A DNA stretch of 9,113 nt from JAHFOW01 sp964370795. GTDB taxonomy: Bacteria; Planctomycetota; Brocadiia; Brocadiales; Brocadiaceae. Positions within the stretch are counted from its first letter, which is position 1. Every line of letters starts with the position of its first letter. Positions 6,878 to 9,113 of this stretch are shown one piece after another. The notes under the pieces were generated by a model. The model searched no databases. It worked only from the letters and a program-made list of their open reading frames with translations, and was not told the origin of the DNA. The position numbers and the translations under genes were made by a program. The stretch is taken from positions 1 to 9,113 of the forward strand of contig CAYJME010000138.1 in the NCBI GenBank assembly GCA_964370795.1, in the 5' to 3' direction.

Positions 6878-6892
6878 ATAAATGGCGTATAT

Positions 6893-6911
6893 AGCTATTT
6901 AAACCATAGCT
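6893..6911 (+). terminator. Weak hairpin after the aldehyde dehydrogenase
   Basis: AGCTAT (6893-6898) and ATAGCT (6906-6911) pair around a seven-base loop, 16 bases after the stop. The stem is short and AT-rich, and is followed by TCTTCTT rather than a clean T-run. It could be a weak terminator of the sugar-gene block, or chance. Confidence 0.2.
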
Positions 6912-6951
6912 CTTCTTATGATTCAGCCTGGCAGGTTACTGCTTGTTCCCA

Positions 6952-7024
6952 AACTCCTGTTTAGAAACACTAATGTTAAAGAGAAACTGAGTTTCCCGTC
7001 CATTTACGTTCCCAAACAGGAGTT
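6952..7024. repeat. Two-tier palindromic repeat (AACTCCTGTTT family)
   Basis: AACTCCTGTTTAGAAAC (6952-6968) and GTTCCCAAACAGGAGTT (7008-7024) are reverse complements at 15 of 17 positions. Between them lies a smaller perfect stem, GAAACT (6983-6988) and AGTTTC (6990-6995), around one G. The whole forms a branched palindrome of 73 bases, a layout typical of a non-autonomous dispersed element. It sits in the convergent gap between the aldehyde dehydrogenase and the minus-strand genes, where insertion would be harmless. Confidence 0.7.
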
Positions 7025-7039
7025 CCTGTACGTTTTGGA

Positions 7040-7068
7040 GGGAGAGGGAGGCTAAAGCCCTCTCTCCC
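7040..7068. terminator. Strong hairpin between convergent genes
   Basis: GGGAGAGGGAGGC (7040-7052) pairs with GCCCTCTCTCCC (7057-7068) around TAAA, giving 12 base pairs with one bulged A and one G-T wobble. It is followed on the plus strand by CCTATTATT rather than a T-run. Its place between converging transcripts suggests a bidirectional transcript-end structure, but it could equally be the 3' part of the adjoining palindromic repeat. Confidence 0.45.
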
Positions 7069-7157
7069 CCTATTATTAAACATTCATCACTAAAATCACT
7101 TTTAAGCAATATACCTTATCCGCATATTATTTCTCCCAACCCGTTCGGGTTGTAGGA

Positions 7158-7646
7158 CTAATATAAAAAGTATCCCTGAAAATCCACATTACCACTTGTG
7201 GAAAAATCTATTTTTACCGGTCTCTTAATTGTTATATTGAAATCTGTGCGCATTTTTCCCGTAATCGTATCATTCTTATGAGAAATTCCGGAAATATTTA
7301 TCTTTTTAATATTTATTCTAAAATCAGATTTGTTCAGACCGAGTAATTTAAGATTCTTCGATACAGCTTTTATAATTTCTTTTTTATCCGTTTTAATTCT
7401 GAAGGTATTGGTTCCCGTGTCCTCCCATTCGCTTTCTATACCCAACCCCTCGCTTCTAAAGCCCCCATCTGCTGAAAATATCCATGTGTCCTTTGCCTCT
7501 TTCTGTATAGGATCATCGTTTATAAATACCTCGTACCTACCAGGCACAACCCCTGCAAATAAAGTCAATGGATGACTTCCCATTGATAGAAAAGCCCCCA
7601 TTACAAAACAAAATATGCCTTTAAACAACCTCGCTTTCAGCTTCAT
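7158..7646 (-). CDS. Exported protein of unknown function
   Basis: I do not recognise this 162-residue protein. Its N-terminus has a positive stretch (KLKARLFK), a hydrophobic run from about residue 10 to 22 and a likely signal-peptidase site after A31 (LFA-GVV), so it should be exported. No lipobox cysteine is seen: C13 is inside the hydrophobic run. The mature part is rich in alternating hydrophobic and polar residues, for example GRYEVFI, WIFSADGGF and FNITIKRPVKIDFS, and contains few cysteines. This suggests a small beta-sheet or lipocalin-like barrel, which is an inference. GGAGG at 7656-7660, nine bases before the ATG, is a strong ribosome site. It lies 174 bases downstream of the larger surface-protein gene on the same strand and may share its transcript. 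Confidence 0.8.
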   Translation of the reverse strand: MKLKARLFKGIFCFVMGAFLSMGSHPLTLFAGVVPGRYEVFINDDPIQKEAKDTWIFSADGGFRSEGLGIESEWEDTGTNTFRIKTDKKEIIKAVSKNLKLLGLNKSDFRINIKKINISGISHKNDTITGKMRTDFNITIKRPVKIDFSTSGNVDFQGYFLY

Positions 7647-7675
7647 TTTGCCTGTCCTCCCTTTTTAAAAATCTT

Positions 7676-7737
7676 TAAAGGATGATACGTTATTGTGCAA
7701 AGGTAAAAATGCATCCTTTATCCATTTCTCACCTTTG
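7676..7737. other. Interlocked inverted repeats upstream of the 162-residue gene
   Basis: Two exact inverted repeats are interleaved: TAAAGGATG (7676-7684) with CATCCTTTA (7712-7720), and CAAAGGT (7698-7704) with ACCTTTG (7731-7737). The order a-b-a'-b' is that of a pseudoknot. On the minus strand it would lie in the leader of the 162-residue protein gene, about 30 bases before the start codon and close to its ribosome site. The sequence is AT-rich and the spacers are long, so chance pairing is quite possible. Confidence 0.3.
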
Positions 7738-7773
7738 TTCAGTCTTTCTATAGCAAATAAGCATGATCAGGAC

Positions 7774-7810
7774 AAATTATTTTTCCTTGCCAAAGGTGTT
7801 AAAATAATTT
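7774..7810 (-). terminator. Possible terminator of the surface-protein gene
   Basis: AAATTATTTT (7774-7783) and AAAATAATTT (7801-7810) are exact reverse complements, and CCTT/AAGG pairs within the 17-base loop. Read on the minus strand the stem begins 11 bases after the stop of the large surface-protein gene. It is almost entirely A-T in the outer stem and is not followed by extra T residues, so it would be weak. Confidence 0.3.
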
Positions 7811-7820
7811 TGGAAAGATA

Positions 7821-9113
7821 TTATCTCTTTTTCATCTTTATCGTAATCTCTTTTAGCTCCTCATTTCCTATCACTACCTTTTTGCTGGCATTCTTGTAGC
7901 CGGTCTTCTTTGCTGCGATTTTATACGTATCTTCACCCAAATTTGCAAATCCAAAGAACCCATTCGCATCCGATACTGTTGATAGAGACACCATGGTATT
8001 TTCTCCCGTCAGTTTCAGATTTACAGATTCAAGGGGATTGCCTTCGGTATCTAGTACAGAGCCAAGGATCGATGGTATTGATTCCTTACTGAGCGGGTCT
8101 GAACCAGCCTTTACCTCTACATAATCGTTATAAAGGTCTTCATCGGTATCTGCCTTTAAAGGGTCGGTGCCATAGATATGCTCCTCGCCATCCTTAAGTG
8201 TGTCTCCGTCCGAATCAAAATTATTTACATCGGTACCCAATGCAAACTCTTTCTCATCCGTTAACCCGTCATGGTCACGATCGTTATTTTCTGCCATATT
8301 GGATAGGAAACTTTCCTTACCATTCTTCTTAACAGCAGATACCGTATAAATCCGTGTCTTTATCGAAGCATTCTCTGCCCAGGGATGGTCAGTTTCATAG
8401 TATTGCTTCTTTGTATTACCAATCAATTTCAAATACGGCTCATCATCTTCCTTTGAATAAATATTGTAGCCAGCAACACCGGCGCTTGATTTCCATGCCA
8501 GTCTCGTTTTAAACCCTTCAGCATCTACCGCATCCGCCTGAAGATTTGTTGGTGGAAGGGGTGAATGATTTATGACAATTTTTTCCTGGGTAGTTGAGTC
8601 TAAGGTAAAGATAAATGATGTTGTATCGGCATGATTAAAGCCTGCGTAATCAAGGAATTTATTTTCTTTTTTGTCCACATACCCAATATGTAAATTAAAG
8701 TCCTCATTATATATCCCCTTGAGATAAACTGTATAGGTGCCGTTTATAGGGTTTTCTATGGAAATAGTCCCCGCATCTACCCCTATTGATACCGTAGTCT
8801 TCTTAATAGTATTCACCCCATTGCCACTCTTTGGATTTATGCCGCTTCCTTTTCCATCAGGATTAACAATGTACGGCTGTACACGACCATTGATGAAAAG
8901 CGAAATGGCATTTTTTCCCGGAGACTCTAAACTTGTTGATACTTCCAGGCTTTTATCAGAATTTGTACTAATCTTTTGTTCAAGTGTATCCCCTTTCAGA
9001 AATTGAACTAACTCATTCTTAAACACACCTATTAAGGCTGCATGGGGTGCTGTCTTTGTCCCTTTACAACTCGCAAAACCATCTTCACATGGCCATGTTG
9101 CGCTACTTATTCC
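7821..9113 (-). CDS. Multidomain surface protein with FN3, TSP3-like and CarboxypepD-type domains (5' end outside window)
   Basis: The frame stays open to the window edge, giving 430 codons without a start; a GTG at 9026 is only an internal valine. Numbering from that valine as 1: residues about 157-247 (PPTNLQADAV to SNMAEN) look like a fibronectin type III domain. Residues 249-313 hold repeated acidic DxDxDG and GTDP units (DRDHDGLTDEKE, GTDVNNFDSDGD, YGTDPLKADTDED), a thrombospondin type 3-like calcium-binding stalk. Residues about 318-398 (GSVLDTEGNPLESVNLKL, DANGFFGF, GYKNASKKV) form a carboxypeptidase-regulatory-like beta-sandwich. The residues before these contain WPCEDGFASCKG and then GTKTAPHAAL, the end of an unidentified N-terminal domain, perhaps a hydrolase. 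The architecture implies a secreted or cell-surface protein. No sorting signal follows the last domain; it ends KMKKR. Confidence 0.85.
   Translation of the reverse strand, partial: GISSATWPCEDGFASCKGTKTAPHAALIGVFKNELVQFLKGDTLEQKISTNSDKSLEVSTSLESPGKNAISLFINGRVQPYIVNPDGKGSGINPKSGNGVNTIKKTTVSIGVDAGTISIENPINGTYTVYLKGIYNEDFNLHIGYVDKKENKFLDYAGFNHADTTSFIFTLDSTTQEKIVINHSPLPPTNLQADAVDAEGFKTRLAWKSSAGVAGYNIYSKEDDEPYLKLIGNTKKQYYETDHPWAENASIKTRIYTVSAVKKNGKESFLSNMAENNDRDHDGLTDEKEFALGTDVNNFDSDGDTLKDGEEHIYGTDPLKADTDEDLYNDYVEVKAGSDPLSKESIPSILGSVLDTEGNPLESVNLKLTGENTMVSLSTVSDANGFFGFANLGEDTYKIAAKKTGYKNASKKVVIGNEELKEITIKMKKR

Noticed and set aside
121..7068. A CRISPR array or phage attachment site made from the repeats
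   Set aside because: The repeats are unlike each other, not regularly spaced, and no cas gene, integrase or tRNA gene is visible.
7693..7899. 68-codon plus-strand open frame
   Set aside because: It overlaps the 3' end of the surface-protein gene and AT-rich leader sequence, and has no ribosome site or family resemblance.
9024..9026. GTG as the start of the surface-protein gene
   Set aside because: The frame continues open to the window edge, no ribosome site precedes it, and the upstream codons read as plausible protein.

Overview
The window looks like a moderately AT-rich bacterial chromosome. It carries a compact plus-strand block for the oxidative pentose phosphate pathway, followed by two secreted or surface proteins on the minus strand. 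No marker gene fixes the taxon. The sugar genes, the many palindromic repeats in the gaps, and the TSP3/CarboxypepD-type surface protein would fit an anammox planctomycete (Brocadia/Kuenenia/Jettenia type). This is an impression from sequence style, not a proof.

Layout. Bases 1-425 hold no convincing gene. They contain a REP-like dispersed repeat and, near 331-345, a consensus extended -10 promoter overlapped by a 12-bp palindrome. The plus-strand block then runs: an SplB-like (COG1533) radical SAM protein (426-1178), ribose-5-phosphate isomerase B (1222-1674), a short NAD-type 6-phosphogluconate dehydrogenase (1694-2686), glucose-6-phosphate dehydrogenase (2893-4431), 6-phosphogluconolactonase (4599-5366) and an aldehyde dehydrogenase of the lactaldehyde/GAPN-like group (5453-6877). 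Convergent to this, on the minus strand, lie a 162-residue exported protein of unknown function (7646-7158) and, upstream of it, the 3' part of a multidomain surface protein (9113-7821) whose start is outside the window.

Function. Zwf, Pgl and Gnd together convert glucose-6-phosphate to ribulose-5-phosphate, and RpiB converts that to ribose-5-phosphate. The complete oxidative branch plus one isomerase is therefore encoded within about 5 kb. Zwf keeps an arginine linked to NADP binding, whereas Gnd has an aspartate at the position that favours NAD, so the two oxidation steps may feed different cofactor pools. The aldehyde dehydrogenase is a plausible but unproven accessory.

Repeats. The 5' leader, the gnd-zwf, zwf-pgl and pgl-ALDH gaps and the convergent 3' gap each carry a distinct palindromic element. 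One forms a perfect 18-bp-arm inverted repeat that supplies the last codons and the stop of pgl. I found no CRISPR array, tRNA, rRNA, transposase or clear new defence system. The most unusual material is the repeat load and the 3' end of pgl.
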